DNA of 64,000 nucleotides from Nocardioides sp. B-3 (GTDB taxonomy: Bacteria > Actinomycetota > Actinomycetes > Propionibacteriales > Nocardioidaceae), in NCBI RefSeq assembly GCF_024703895.1, contig NZ_CP087968.1:496001-560000 (forward strand). The letters run 5' to 3'. A model generated the notes under the pieces. The model made no database searches. It had not been told where the DNA came from and was given only the letters and a program-made list of their open reading frames with translations. Both the position numbers and the translations under genes were made by a program. Positions 51,423-61,314 of this stretch are shown here, one piece after another (within the stretch, counting starts at the first letter, position 1; every line of letters begins with the position of its first letter).

Positions 51423-52791
51423 ATGACTACTGCACTTTCGGAGCAGCCAACCCGCAAGCTCCGTCTCCCCTCGTTCGGCATCCGGGTCCTGATCGGACTC
51501 GTGCTGGGCGTCGTCCCGGGCCTCGTGGCCCGCTCGATCGGACCCGACGCGGTCGATGACCCCAACTGGCTGACCGAGACGCTCAGCACGGTGGGCGGCG
51601 TCTTCGTCACCCTGCTGCGCACGATCGTCCCGCCACTGGTCTTCCTCGCGATCGTGGCCTCGATCGCCAATCTCCGCGACGTCACCGGCGCCGCGCGGCT
51701 CGCGTGGAAGACGCTCGCCCGGTTCGCTGCCACCGCACTGATCGCGGTCTCCATCGGCATCGTGCTCGGGCTCGTCCTGCAGCCGGGCGACCACGCCAGT
51801 GTCTCGGCCGACGCGGCAGCAGCACCCTCGACCACCGGTTCGTGGCTCGACTTCCTGACCGGCCCGGTCCCGGCCAACGTGCTCGGCCTCCGGGGCAGCG
51901 CGGGTGACGACGGGTCGGTCGGCCTGTCGTTCAACGTGCTGCAGATCCCGGTGGTCGCGATCGCCGTCGGCATCGCCACCCTCAAGGTCGGCAAGGAGGC
52001 CGACCCCTTCCCCGGCCGTCGTCCGCTCCGCACTCACCGTGGTCCAGAAAGTGCTCTGGTGGGTCATCCTGCTCGCGCCCGTCGCCACCGTCGGCCTCCT
52101 CGGCAACGCCGTCGCGACCTACGGCTGGGACGCCCTCGGCTCCCTCGGCACGTTCACGGTCGCGATCTACCTCGGGCTCGCGCTGGTGATGTTCGGCGTC
52201 TACCCGGTGCTGCTGCGCCTCAACGGGCTCTCGGTGAAGCAGTTCTTCTCCGGCGCCCGGCCGGCCCTGTCGCTGGCCTTCGTGTCGCGGTCCTCGGTCG
52301 GGACGATGCCGGTCACCGAGTCGGTCACCGAGAAGAACCTCGGCGTGCCTCGCGCCTATGCATCGTTCGCCGTACCCCTCGGCGCGACGACCAAGATGGA
52401 CGGCTGCGCCTCGATCTACCCGGCTATCGCGGCGATCTTCGTGGCGCAGTTCTTCGGGCTGGACCTGTCGGTCACCGACTACGTCCTGATCGCGTTCGTC
52501 TCGGTCATCGGCTCGGCCGCGACCGCGGGCGTCACCGGCGCGACCGTGATGCTGACGCTGACCCTGTCGACGCTCGGCCTGCCGCTGGAGGGCGTCGGCC
52601 TGCTGCTGGCGATCGACCCGATCCCGGACATGGGGCGTACGGCGACCAACGTCGCCGGGCAGGCCCCCGGTGCCGACCCCCTCGTGGCCAAGCGGGAGGG
52701 GATCCTCGACCTCGAGGCCTACAACGCCCGGCGTACCGGCGCCGCGTGGCGTGAGGACGCTCCGTCAGAAGCGCTCGTCACCGCGTCCTGA
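51423..52791 (+). CDS. Dicarboxylate/amino acid:cation symporter, DAACS family (frameshifted)
   Basis: About 455 residues, eight membrane helices plus re-entrant loops. Family signatures are the Ser-rich hairpin FVSRSSVGTMPVTESV, the NMDGT-like TTKMDGCASIYPAI, and the second hairpin AATAGVTGATVMLTL with IDPIPDMGRTATNV (substrate-binding Asp and Arg region). Imports glutamate, aspartate or C4-dicarboxylates with Na+ or H+. One break near 52010 (extra C in CCCCTTCCCC). The 203-base upstream gap holds no gene, and a plausible -10 (TATCTT) lies just before the ATG. Confidence 0.9.
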
Positions 52792-52801
52792 GGCCGCATG
52801 C

Positions 52802-52841
52802 AACGAGGCCCCGTCCCGCACCAGCGGGCTGGGGCCTCGTT
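52802..52841 (+). terminator. Hairpin after the symporter gene
   Basis: AACGAGGCCCC / GGGGCCTCGTT, 11 perfect pairs around an 18-base loop, 10 bases past the stop codon. Confidence 0.7.
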
Positions 52842-52848
52842 CGATGTG

Positions 52849-52921
52849 CGCCCCCGGCAGGACTCGAACCTGCGGCCCAGTCATTAGAAGTGACTCGCTC
52901 TATCCAGCTGAGCTACGGGGG
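52849..52921 (-). tRNA. tRNA-Arg(TCT)
   Basis: Minus strand: acceptor arms GCCCCCG/CGGGGGC, D-arm AGCTC..GAGC, anticodon stem AGTCA/TGACT with loop CTTCTAA (anticodon TCT), T-arm GCAGG-TTCGAGT-CCTGC, discriminator G. CCA not encoded. Confidence 0.94.
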
Positions 52922-52980
52922 CCCTGACGAAACGTAGTAAATCACGGAGGTGCGGCGGTCCGGATTGCTACGGTCCGCCC

Positions 52981-53432
52981 ATGACCACCCAGCCCGACCC
53001 GGCAGCACTGACCTCGGGCATCCGTGAGCTCGTCCCGATCCCGGGGGCGATGGAGATCTCCGTGCTCGACGCCCGGAGGGGGCACGCGGCAGCGGAGATC
53101 CCGGCCGCGCCCAACGTCAACCACTTCGGGGCGATGTATGCCGGGTCGCTGTTCTCCGTCGCGGAGATGCTCGGCGGGGTGCTCGGCTTCACCACCTTCG
53201 ACCTCGAGGGGTTCGTGCCGATCGTGAAGAGCCCGGAGATCCGGTTCCTCAAGCCCGCCACCGGCTCGGTGCGCGCGGCCGCCGCGATCTCGGAGGAGGA
53301 GATCGCCCGGATCGAGGCCGAGGCGCGCGGACGGGCCGGGCGGAGTTCGTGCTCCCCGCGGAGATCACCGACGAGGCCGGTCTGGTCGTCGGTGCCACCG
53401 AGGGCGTCTATCAGATGCGCAGGCTGGGCTAG
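52981..53432 (+). CDS. Hotdog-fold thioesterase (DUF4442/YiiD-C type) (frameshifted)
   Basis: About 150 residues. MTTQPDPAALTSGIRELVPI, then the hotdog helix NHFGAMYAGSLFSVAEMLGG, and SPEIRFLKPATGSVRA. One extra base near 53335 breaks the frame, after which AEFVLPAEITDEAGLVVGAT follows. Substrate unknown; an acyl-CoA is likely. Its TAG stop overlaps the TAG stop of the convergent acyltransferase gene at a shared CTAG. Confidence 0.82.
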
Positions 53433-54797
53433 GAGGGCGCGATCGACGTCACCTCGGCCAACCCCTCGTCCATGCACTCCATGAACACGTCGATGTCCTT
53501 GATCGCGTCACCGTCGATGTTCAGCCCGATGCAGCACGTGCCGTCGTGCGAGATCAGGCTGGCCATCACGGCCACGCCCGGCAGCGGGCCGAACGGGAAG
53601 ACCCGCTCCACGCGGGCGCCGGCCATGTAGACCGGGTAGGGCACGCCGGGCATGTTCGACGCCGAGAGCTCGGCAGCGCTGCCCACGAGGTTGAAGGCCA
53701 TCTGCCCGACCTTCGAAGGGACGCGGTTCAGCAGCGGCGCGACCCGGGGACAGCGTGTCCGGGGGCGGGCTCGACCCGCAGGGTCAGCACGATCCCGCGC
53801 AGCACCGCGATCCGCTCGACGGGGTCCTCGACCCCGATCGGCGCGGCGAAGTAGGCGCCGGCGAACTTGTTGCCGCCCATCGGGTCGTCGGACTTGCGCA
53901 TGCTCACGGGCATCACCATCGACAGGTCCTCGATGTCCACGCCGTGCCGCTCGTGGTAGCGCCGCAGCCCACCGAGCAGCGCCGCCACATAGGCGTCGTT
54001 GAGGGATCCGCGGGCCAGCTTGGCGGTCGCCTTCAGGTCGGCGAGCTCGCACTCCATCACCCGGAAGCGCCACGTCGTCCCGCGCCGATCGGCGAGCAAC
54101 GGGGAGGGCGTCGCCGGCGGCGGCGAGAGCGTACGGCGAAGCGAGCTGCCGTAGCGGGACGGCCTCGCCCGGGGCGCTGGACCGCCCGGTCAGCATCCGG
54201 GCGCCACCCGTCACCGGGCGCGGCCCACGCCGGGCAGCTGCCGGGCCCGGGTCCTGCGCGACCGTCCCGGTGAAGTCCCACGGGTTCGCCGGGTAGCGCG
54301 ACTCGCGGGGCTCCGCCCGCGGTTTGTCCGCCGTGTGCTCGCGCGTCCGGCTCTGCACGAGCGACATCAGCTGGATGCCCCCGAGCCCGTCGGTGAGCGA
54401 GTGGTGCAGCTTCAGCAGGTAGGCCGCCCGCCCGCCCTCGAGCCCCCTCGATGAGAGTGCCCTCCCAGAGCGGCCGGGTGCGGTCGAAGGGTGCGAGCGC
54501 CTGCGTCTGCGCGAGCTCCGGGAGCTGCGCCATCGATCCGTCTCCGGGCAGGTGCGTCCGCCGTACGTGGTAATCGAGCTGGAACGTCTCGTCGGGCACC
54601 CACGCCGGCGGACCGACCGGCAGCAACGGGTCCATCACCCGCTGCCGGCAGCGCGGCACCAGCTCGGTGGCCCACTCGTGCGCGGCCGGGAAGCGGCCCC
54701 AGTCGGGCGGGGCGTCGAAGATCATCAGCGAGCAGATCGTCGACGACAGCCGCGGGTGGTTCTCCGAGCGCCACATCAGCGCCTCGGCCTCGTTCAT
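53429..54797 (-). CDS. Wax ester synthase/diacylglycerol acyltransferase (WS/DGAT) (frameshifted)
   Basis: About 455 residues. Starts MNEAEALMWRSENHPRLSST. The catalytic HHxxxDG motif is LKLHHSLTDGLGG. Second-half markers are RGSLNDAYVAALLGGLRRYH (the ND motif), SMVMPVSMRKSD, GNKFAGAYFAAP and SNMPGVPYPVYMAGARVE. Forms triacylglycerol or wax esters from acyl-CoA. Breaks near 54440, 54105 and 53750. Upstream plsC and plsB genes on the same strand give the full path from glycerol-3-phosphate. The join to plsC is ambiguous, either an ATGA overlap or a fusion. Confidence 0.92.
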
Positions 54798-56272
54798 CCG
54801 GTCCTCGGCGCCCCGGGGAGGCGGCGAGGTCCCACATCTGTTCGGTCACGACGGCCACTTCTCCGGGGGTGTCGACGAAGAGCTGGCGCACGTCGGCGAC
54901 GATCGTGTTGAGGTTGTCGACGGTCCAGTCGGACGTGTCGATCGGGTCGAGCACGCACACGTCGACAGTCCCTTGGCGGACCACGGTCGCGCGAGGGGCG
55001 AGCAGCTCGCCGGCGTTGCGGATGACGACCGGCACGATCGGCACCCCCGCCTGCATCGCCATGTGGAAGGCGCCCTTCTTGAAGGGACCCGGCTCCGGCG
55101 TCGGCATCCGTGTGCCCTCCGGGAAGATCATGATCGAGGTGCCCGAACGGATCCGCTCGGTGAGCTTGTCCAGCGCCCCTTGGGACTGCCCGGAGTTGGA
55201 GCGGTCGATGAAGACGGGGTCGAGGAACAGCGACCCGGCCAGCATCCGCGGGTCGAACCTCGCCTCCGCCTTGGCGACGCCCGTGAAGTCTCGACGCAGC
55301 AGCGCACCCATGATCACCGGATCCAGCGAACTGCGGTGGTTGCCGATGAAGATCGCCGGTCGCGCCTTCCGGGCGTTCTCCTCGCCGGTGATGTTCAGCT
55401 TGACGCCGGCGAGCGCGAGGGCGCTGTCGCACGCGAGCGGGATGCCGACGTTGGTGCCCGCCCTCTTGTCACGGCGTACGGCGCCGAGGACCGCCCCGGC
55501 GACCGGGCCGGCGTTCAGGCCGCCGGCCGCGGCGGCCGTGCCGAGCACGGAGCGGACCCCGGTGCGCAGCGGCTCGGACACGTCGAGGACCGGCCAGCCC
55601 TGCAAGCTGGCGGTCGCCCGCAGCGCCCGGCCGGGCGCGATCGGGTGCGGGTGGCCGGTGCTGGCCGGGGAAGGCGACGTCCTCGTCGCCGTTCGCATAG
55701 CCGTAGCTCTGGGCAAGGTCGACGTCGTGCTCGCGCGCGAATCGGCGTACGGCCCGGGCCTTGGGCTCGCCCCAGAGGAACTTGCCGACGACACGTCCGG
55801 TCAGCACCCCGTCCTCGACCTCGAGCTCGGTGCACAGGATGTCGTCGATGCCGAGCTCGCGCGCGACCGGTCCGGTCTGGAAGCGGGTGGCGGCCGAGGC
55901 CAGCACGACGACGTGCCCCATCCGCTGGTGCGCCTTCACGATCGCACGGGCCTGCGGACGGATGGTGCCGGCGATCTTCTGCACGAACAGCCGGTCGCCC
56001 ATCTCCTCCATGGCGTCGACGAGGTGCCCGCGCAGCGAGGCGAGCCCGAGGTCACCGGCCCGCGTGGGGTCGCCGCCCAGCGTCCCGTCCACCGCGGTCA
56101 GCACCAGCTTGGCGAGGTCGCCCGCGCCGACCCGGCCCTTGCGGAGCTGGTCGCGCAGGATGTGCGTGGCCGTGAAGCCCGACACGAGCGTGCCGTCGAG
56201 GTCGAAGAACGCCGCGATGTGCGACCCGCGAGGCCCGGCCTCGATCTCGGCGATCAGGTCATCGGGGTTCAC
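54794..56272 (-). CDS. plsC: Bifunctional HAD phosphatase / PlsC acyltransferase (frameshifted)
   Basis: About 490 residues. The N-terminal HAD-IB phosphatase has FFDLDGTLVSGFTATHILRD (motif I), VVLASAATRFQTGPV (motif II) and YGYANGDEDVAF (motif IV). The C-terminal 1-acylglycerol-3-phosphate acyltransferase has NHRSSLDPVIMG (HX4D), FDPRMLAGSLFLD and MIFPEGTRMPTP. M. tuberculosis Rv2483c has the same fusion. Start GTG at 56272 overlaps the plsB stop (GTGA). Breaks near 55660 and 54812. Probably makes phosphatidic acid; the role of the phosphatase half is unproven. Confidence 0.9.
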
Positions 56273-58101
56273 GCGCGCCCGGCCCGGTGGAACTCCGCGA
56301 TCGTGTCGATGCGCGCGATCGTCGCGGAGATCTCGTCGGCGAACGCGTGCCGGACCTTGTCCGTGTCGGGCGTCTCGGGATCGAGCAGGCCGCGGTGGTC
56401 CGCGAGCCGCAGGGCCGTCTTGAACAGCTCGAGGGTCACGGACTCGTCGCTGGTGATCCGCCCCTGCAGCGCCCACTGCTGCCCGACCGCGATGCAGTCG
56501 TCGAGGAACTCGGGCTCGCTGAAGGGCACGTCGAGGTCGGCCAGCCGGTCGGCGACGATGTGATAGGCGTCGAGGAACGGCCGCAGCACCGGGTGCGCGA
56601 CGTGCGGGCGGGTGGACGCCAGCCGGGCCCGGAGCTCCGCAGTGTCGGCCTTGCGGCGGCTGCTGGTCGGATCCGCCACGGCTCGCAGCTCGGCGTCGAT
56701 GTCGGCCCCGAACTCGTGCCGGCCCGCGAAGAAGAAGTCGAACTTCAACAGCTCGCGCAGCCGCAGCGCCTCGGCCTCGGCCACCGCGCGGATGTCACCC
56801 GCATCGCTCTCCGCGGCGGCCAGCAGCGCCAGCTCCCCGATCCCGCGGTCGACGAAGACGTGGATCGCGGTGTTGCGGTAGAACGCCGCCACCGGGTGCT
56901 TGTCCGGGGCGATGCGCCACACCGTCTCGGTGCCGCCCTCGTAGGACACGAGCACGCCCGAGCCAACGAGCTCCTGCAGGGTCCGCCGCAGCGTCTCGCG
57001 CTCCTTGAGGTCGAAGGCTCCCGCGACCCGCCACCCCCGCTCGCCCGGGTAGTCCGCGATCGGAGCGACCGTCGCCTGCACCTGCGCCAGCGACAGCGCC
57101 CGGTCCTCCCCGAGGATCGCCATGCTCACGATCGCGGTCGCGGTCACCGGGGTCGCCCGGTTGATCCGGTGGCACGACTCGAGGGCGATCCGCTCGATGG
57201 CGTACGGCGCCGCCGACTCGTCCGCCTTGAGCTCGGCCATCCGGTCGGCCAGCGAGATCGGCTCGCCGAAGTCGACGTAGGCGCGACCCGTGCGGCTGCT
57301 CTGCTCGCGGGCGAACTTGTAGAGCCAGCGCAGGTCCTCGGGCCGCTTCTGCGCGCCCTTGGCCTCCGAGGTCATCATCGAGACCTCGTGCAGCTGGTCG
57401 TAGACGATCGACACCGGCACGATCAGGGCGTCGACCCCGTCGGCCTGCTCGATCGCGTCGGCGACGTACCGCATGATGCCGAAGACCGGCGGACGCAGCT
57501 TGCCGGTGCGGGTCCGGCCGCCCTCGATCGACCACGCGAGGTTGGACCTGTTCTTGAGGTGCTGGGCGATGTAGGCGCGCAGTGCCTGCCGGTAGACCGG
57601 GATGTCGGAGGTGCTGCGCTTGATGAAGATGACGCCGGAGCGGCTGGCGATCCCGCCCATGGGGAAGAAGTTCAGGTTGGCGCCGCCGAACGTGTACGGC
57701 GTCGACATCCGCCCGGACGCGACGACCTCGGGCACCAGCGCGCCGTCGAGGTAGGACCGGTGGGAGAAGAGGAACAACAGCGAGTGCTGCCGGTCGAGCG
57801 CGCGCAGCCGTGCGATCGAGTCCTCGTCGACGTACACGTCGTGCGCGCGAGCCAGCCACTGGGAGAAGCGCCGGAACGCCGTCCCCGCACCGGTGGTGTG
57901 CGTCGCGGACATCTCGCGCAGGTGCACGCCCGCCTCGCGGCCGACCTGCTGCCGGGGACGGCCCGGGTCCTCGGCCGGGTCGCTGAGCTTCTCGCCGAAC
58001 GCCTCGTCGGACAGGAGCTGGGCGACCTCCCGGCTGTCGGTCGCCCCGGTGGGCGCGAGGCCGACCCTGCTGGTGATCGGAGTCAGCCACTTCGCGGTCA
58101 T
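56269..58101 (-). CDS. plsB: Glycerol-3-phosphate 1-O-acyltransferase
   Basis: 610 residues, intact. First step of glycerolipid synthesis. Acyltransferase motifs LLFLFSHRSYLDGALVPEVV (HX4D), NFFPMGGIASRSGVIFIKR, WSIEGGRTRTGKL and ALIVPVSIVYDQ. A long helical C-terminal domain follows (residues about 320-610). Somewhat shorter than E. coli PlsB (about 800), in line with a compact actinobacterial form. ATG at 58101. First gene of plsB-HAD/plsC-WS/DGAT, with overlapping start and stop codons. Confidence 0.94.
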   Translation of the reverse strand: MTAKWLTPITSRVGLAPTGATDSREVAQLLSDEAFGEKLSDPAEDPGRPRQQVGREAGVHLREMSATHTTGAGTAFRRFSQWLARAHDVYVDEDSIARLRALDRQHSLLFLFSHRSYLDGALVPEVVASGRMSTPYTFGGANLNFFPMGGIASRSGVIFIKRSTSDIPVYRQALRAYIAQHLKNRSNLAWSIEGGRTRTGKLRPPVFGIMRYVADAIEQADGVDALIVPVSIVYDQLHEVSMMTSEAKGAQKRPEDLRWLYKFAREQSSRTGRAYVDFGEPISLADRMAELKADESAAPYAIERIALESCHRINRATPVTATAIVSMAILGEDRALSLAQVQATVAPIADYPGERGWRVAGAFDLKERETLRRTLQELVGSGVLVSYEGGTETVWRIAPDKHPVAAFYRNTAIHVFVDRGIGELALLAAAESDAGDIRAVAEAEALRLRELLKFDFFFAGRHEFGADIDAELRAVADPTSSRRKADTAELRARLASTRPHVAHPVLRPFLDAYHIVADRLADLDVPFSEPEFLDDCIAVGQQWALQGRITSDESVTLELFKTALRLADHRGLLDPETPDTDKVRHAFADEISATIARIDTIAEFHRAGRA

Positions 58102-58159
58102 CCCCGGAGTCTCGGAGGCTCAGCGACTGAGGTCAAGCATCGTCCACCACAATGCGGGG

Positions 58160-58985
58160 GTGACCTTCTCCTTCTTCACCGTCGACGCCGACCTGCTCGT
58201 CCCGACCGACGCCGCCCGGAGCCTCTGGAGCGCCGACCAGATGCACGGCGTGGCGGTGAGCGGAGCGATGGCGCGCGCCATCGAGCGTGCGGTGCCGCGC
58301 GACGACCTGCGCCCGGCCCGCTACACCCCTGGACATGTTCCGCCCGGCGTCGATGAACCCCTTCACCATCGAGACGACGATCGTCCGTGAGGGCAAGCGC
58401 ATCTGCCCGGTCGACGCGGTCCTCGTCCGGGACGGCGAGCCCAAGGTCCGGGCCAGCACGATCTTCCTCAAGCCCAGCCGGGACCCGGACGGCGAGGTCT
58501 GGCAGCCGAGCGACAACCCCTCCGCCCCTGCCGGTGTGCCGGTCCTGACCGAGCCGACGATCCCGTGGTTCGCCAGCGAGAAGCCGTGGTCGCAGGACTT
58601 CGTCGAGCACCAGAACGCCGGCCGCAAGCAGACCCGGCAGCACGGCGTGCCGATCGTCGCCGGTGAGGAGCCGACGCCGTTCCGGGCCGTGGCCTCGATC
58701 TCGGACGCCACCACCATGGCGTGCAACTGGGGCAGCAAGGGCGTGCAGTACATCAACACCGACATCACCCTCTCCCTCGCCCGACTCCCCCGCACCGCCG
58801 AGCTCGGCCTGCGCGGCGAGCGCTGGTCCGGCGCCGACGGGATCGCCGTCGGCGTCGCCACCGTCTTCGACCGCGACGGGGTGATCGGCCAGTCGATGGT
58901 CACGTCGCTCGCCAACGCCCTGCGGACCGTCGACTTCGAGAAGCACGACTTCAACGAGGACGGCACCCGCACCAACCGGGTCTGA
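58160..58985 (+). CDS. Acyl-CoA thioesterase-like protein (frameshifted)
   Basis: About 275 residues. N-terminal hotdog half VTFSFFTVDADLLVPTDAAR, WSADQMHGVAVSGAMARAIE. After a break near 58332 (an extra C), DMFRPASMNPFTIETTIVRE continues. The second half contains VASISDATTMACNWGSKGVQ, YINTDITLSLARLPRTAELG and GQSMVTSLANALRTVDF. The pattern is TesB/thioesterase-like with the two halves as a double hotdog. Divergent from plsB, with 58 bases between. Start GTG at 58160. Confidence 0.78.
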
Positions 58986-59051
58986 GCGGTCAGGGGCGCC
59001 ACTCGGCGCGCCTCCCGGATCGGGTCGCGAACGCCGGTTAGAAAATGCACA

Positions 59052-59135
59052 GGCCCGGCGACGTATGAGATCGCCGGGCCGAAGTCTTTTGCCCTGAAAT
59101 GGGTGGAACCCAGCAAGTATGAGTTGCTGGGTTCC
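59052..59135 (+). terminator. Two tandem stem-loops with the same GTATGAG loop
   Basis: Hairpin 1: GGCCCGGCGA-CGTATGAGA-TCGCCGGGCC (59052-59080), followed by GAAGTCTTTT. Hairpin 2: GGAACCCAGCA-AGTATGAGT-TGCTGGGTTCC (59105-59135). Stems differ, loops share GTATGAG. The first with its T run is a good intrinsic terminator for the thioesterase gene. No gene is seen in the 297-base gap between 58985 and 59283. Confidence 0.7.
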
Positions 59136-59282
59136 GGTGTCTTCCGGACCGAAGTCCTTCCGACATCCATAGTTCTACGCCCGCTCCCTCGGGACATGCA
59201 AGACCTCCCGGGCACTTTTTCGAAGAGCCTCGGCGTGTCCCGCCGGACACGCCGGACGAGTGGTCGGGTCTAGCGTGGAGCC

Positions 59283-60210
59283 GTGATCAGCGACCTCGTC
59301 CTCGGCACGATGTACTTCGGCACCGGGACCGACCGGCCCACCTCCTACGCCCTGCTCGACCGCTTCGTCGAGGCCGGCGGCACCACGATCGACACCGCCA
59401 ACTGCTACGCCTTCTGGGCCGATCCGACCGGCCACGGCGGGCAGAGCGAGTCCCTGATCGGCGACTGGCTGCGCGAGCGCCCCGGCCTGCGCGAGCGGCT
59501 CACGATCGCCACCAAGGTGGGCGTCGAGCCGACCGACGACGGCGGCGTCGAGGGGCTGGCTCCTGATGTCGTACGGCGCCGGGGCGGAGCTCAGCCGGGA
59601 GCGGCTCGGTCTCGAGGTGATCGACCTCTACTGGGCGCACGGCGAGGACCGGAACACCCCGATCGAGGAGACCGTCGACGCGATGGGCACGCTCGTCACG
59701 GACGGTCTCGTCAGGCGGCTGGGCATCTCCAACCACCCGACCCGGCTCGTCGAGAGGGCACGCGGGCATGCCCTCGCGCGGGGGCTGGCGCCGTACGACG
59801 CCCTCCAGCTCACGACGTCCTACGTCGAGCCGAGGCCGGGCGCGGCGGTGGAGGGCAAGGACCACCGCTTCGGCTGGGTGAGCGAGGAGACGCGTGACTA
59901 CGTCGCGACGAACGGACTCGAGCTGTGGGCCTACAGCCCGCTGGTCCAGGGGCAGCTTCGACCGCGACGACCGCCCGTTCCCCCGGGCCTACGACCACCC
60001 GGGCACGACGGCCCGGCTCGCGGCCCTACGACGCGTTGCCGACGAGCGCAGCCTCGCCCCCAGCCGTGGTGGTGCTCGCCCGGGCTGATCGCCGAGCGCA
60101 TCCGCCCGATCGTCGGCGTCAGCACCGTCGAGCAGCTCGACTCGGCGCTCGCCGCAGGTGCCCTCGACCTCGACATCGAGACGATGCAGCGGCTGACGAC
60201 CGCTGGTTGA
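59283..60210 (+). CDS. Aldo/keto reductase (frameshifted)
   Basis: About 307 residues, NAD(P)H-dependent TIM barrel. Starts VISDLVLGTMYFGTGTD (GTG at 59283). The catalytic tetrad is visible: Asp and Tyr in TIDTANCYAFW, Lys in TIATKVGVEP, His in DLYWAHGEDRN. Later RLGISNHPTRLVERA and VGVSTVEQLDSALAAG form the cofactor-binding end. Breaks near 59562, 59957 and 60025-60085. The last residues (TAG) and the TGA stop lie in a REP-like repeat unit. Confidence 0.9.
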
Positions 60211-60293
60211 GCAGCGACGAGCGCAGCGAGGAGCGTGTCGAAACCAAGGTCCTTGATTTCGACACGGCGCTGGCGCGCCTGCTCAATCGGCGG
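60200..60293. repeat. REP-like inverted pair F/G
   Basis: Forward unit F (60200-60249, CCGCTGGTTGAGCAG to GTGTCGAAACCAAGG) and reverse unit G (60251-60293, CCTTGATTTCGACACGGCGC to the outer end) with one base between. Same family as 27048-27659. Stops of the convergent aldo/keto reductase (60208-60210) and adenosine deaminase (60283-60285) lie in its two outer ends. Confidence 0.88.
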
Positions 60294-61314
60294 TGCGCTC
60301 GTAGTCGTCGATCTCCCCGAGGATCCGGGTCTTCACGTCGTCGGGCGCGAAGGACGCCCGCACGGCGGCCCGCGACAGGTCGGCCATGCCGTCGCGGGAG
60401 AGGGACAAGAGCTCGGCCGCGATCGCGTATTCGTCGTTCAGCGTCGTGCCGAACATCGGCGGGTCGTCGGAGTTGATCGTCACCGGCACGCCCGCCTCGA
60501 CGAACGCCACCGGGGGTGCTCGGCGAGGGTCGCCACTGCCCGGGTCGCGATGTTGGAGGACGGGCACACCTCGAGCGTGATCGACTCCGTCGCCGGTGCT
60601 CGAGGAGCAAGGGGTCCAGCGCCGACGACGTGCCGTGCCCGATCCGCTCCGCCCCGAGCAGGCGGATCGAGTCCCACACCGTCTCCGGCCCGGTCGTCTC
60701 CCCCGCGTGCGGCACGGAGTGCAGGCCCGCCGCGACGGCCGCCTCGAAGTGCGGCTGGAACTGCGGGCGGGGTACGCCGATCTCCGGGCCACCCAGTCCG
60801 AACCCCACGAGCGCCGAAGGACCGTGGTCGAGCGCGTAGCGGAGGGTCGCGTCGGCGGCCGGGATGCCCGACTCGCCGGGGATGTCGTAGATCCAGCGCA
60901 GCACCAACCCGAAGTCGCGCTCGGCGGCGACGCGCGGTCCTCGATCGCCTCCGTGTAGGCCTCGATCGGCATCCCGATGTCGTCGCGGTCAGGACGCACG
61001 GAGGTGTAGGGCGTGCACGTGAGCTCGGCGTAGCGCAGGTTCTGACCGGTCGCCATCTCGCGCGCCACCTCGTAGGTGAGCATCCGGATGTCCGCCGCCG
61101 TCCGGATGACATCGACGACCGCGAGGTAGACGTCGACGAAGTGCGCGAAGTCGCGGAACTCGAAGAACTTCTTCAGCTCCGCCGAGTCGGACGGGACGGT
61201 GCACGGGTGCCGGGCCGCGAGCTCGGAGACGATCCGCGGCGAGGCCGACCCGACGTGGTGGACGTGCAGCTCGGCCTTCGGCAGGCCCGCGATGAACGCG
61301 GTCAGGTCCGTCAC
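60283..61314 (-). CDS. add: Adenosine deaminase family protein (frameshifted)
   Basis: About 343 residues, zinc TIM-barrel amidohydrolase. Metal and active-site motifs: PKAELHVHHVGSASPRIVSE (HxH type, in the actinobacterial HHVGS form where E. coli has HLEGA), GLHSVPHAGETTGPETV, AERIGHGTS and VTINSDDPPMFGTTL. Converts adenosine to inosine, or possibly a related substrate such as aminodeoxyfutalosine. Breaks near 60930, 60600 and 60515. GTG at 61314 overlaps the stop of the DsbA-like gene (GTGA). The C-terminus (RTAD) and stop run into the REP-like repeat. Confidence 0.88.
   Translation of the reverse strand: MTDLTAFIAGLPKAELHVHHVGSASPRIVSELAARHPCTVPSDSAELKKFFEFRDFAHFVDVYLAVVDVIRTAADIRMLTYEVAREMATGQNLRYAELTCTPYTSVRPDRDDIGMPIEAYTEAIEDRASPPSATSGWCCAGSTTSPASRASRPPTRPSATRSTTVLRRSWGSDWVARRSAYPARSSSRTSRRPSRRACTPCRTRGRRPGRRRCGTRSACSGRSGSGTARRRRWTPCSSSTGDGVDHARGVPVLQHRDPGSGDPRRAPPVAFVEAGVPVTINSDDPPMFGTTLNDEYAIAAELLSLSRDGMADLSRAAVRASFAPDDVKTRILGEIDDYERTAD

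Noticed and set aside
56287..58356. A 689-codon plus-strand open frame opposite plsB.
   Set aside because: It is rich in Arg, Gly, Val and Asp with no domain, as expected antisense to a high-GC gene, and plsB itself is complete and well supported. The same applies to other long plus-strand frames opposite ettA, dynamin-like, metG and plsB genes.
59038..59250. A 70-residue minus-strand gene in the gap before the aldo/keto reductase.
   Set aside because: It spans both strong hairpins and the terminator, has unlikely composition and no ribosome-binding site.
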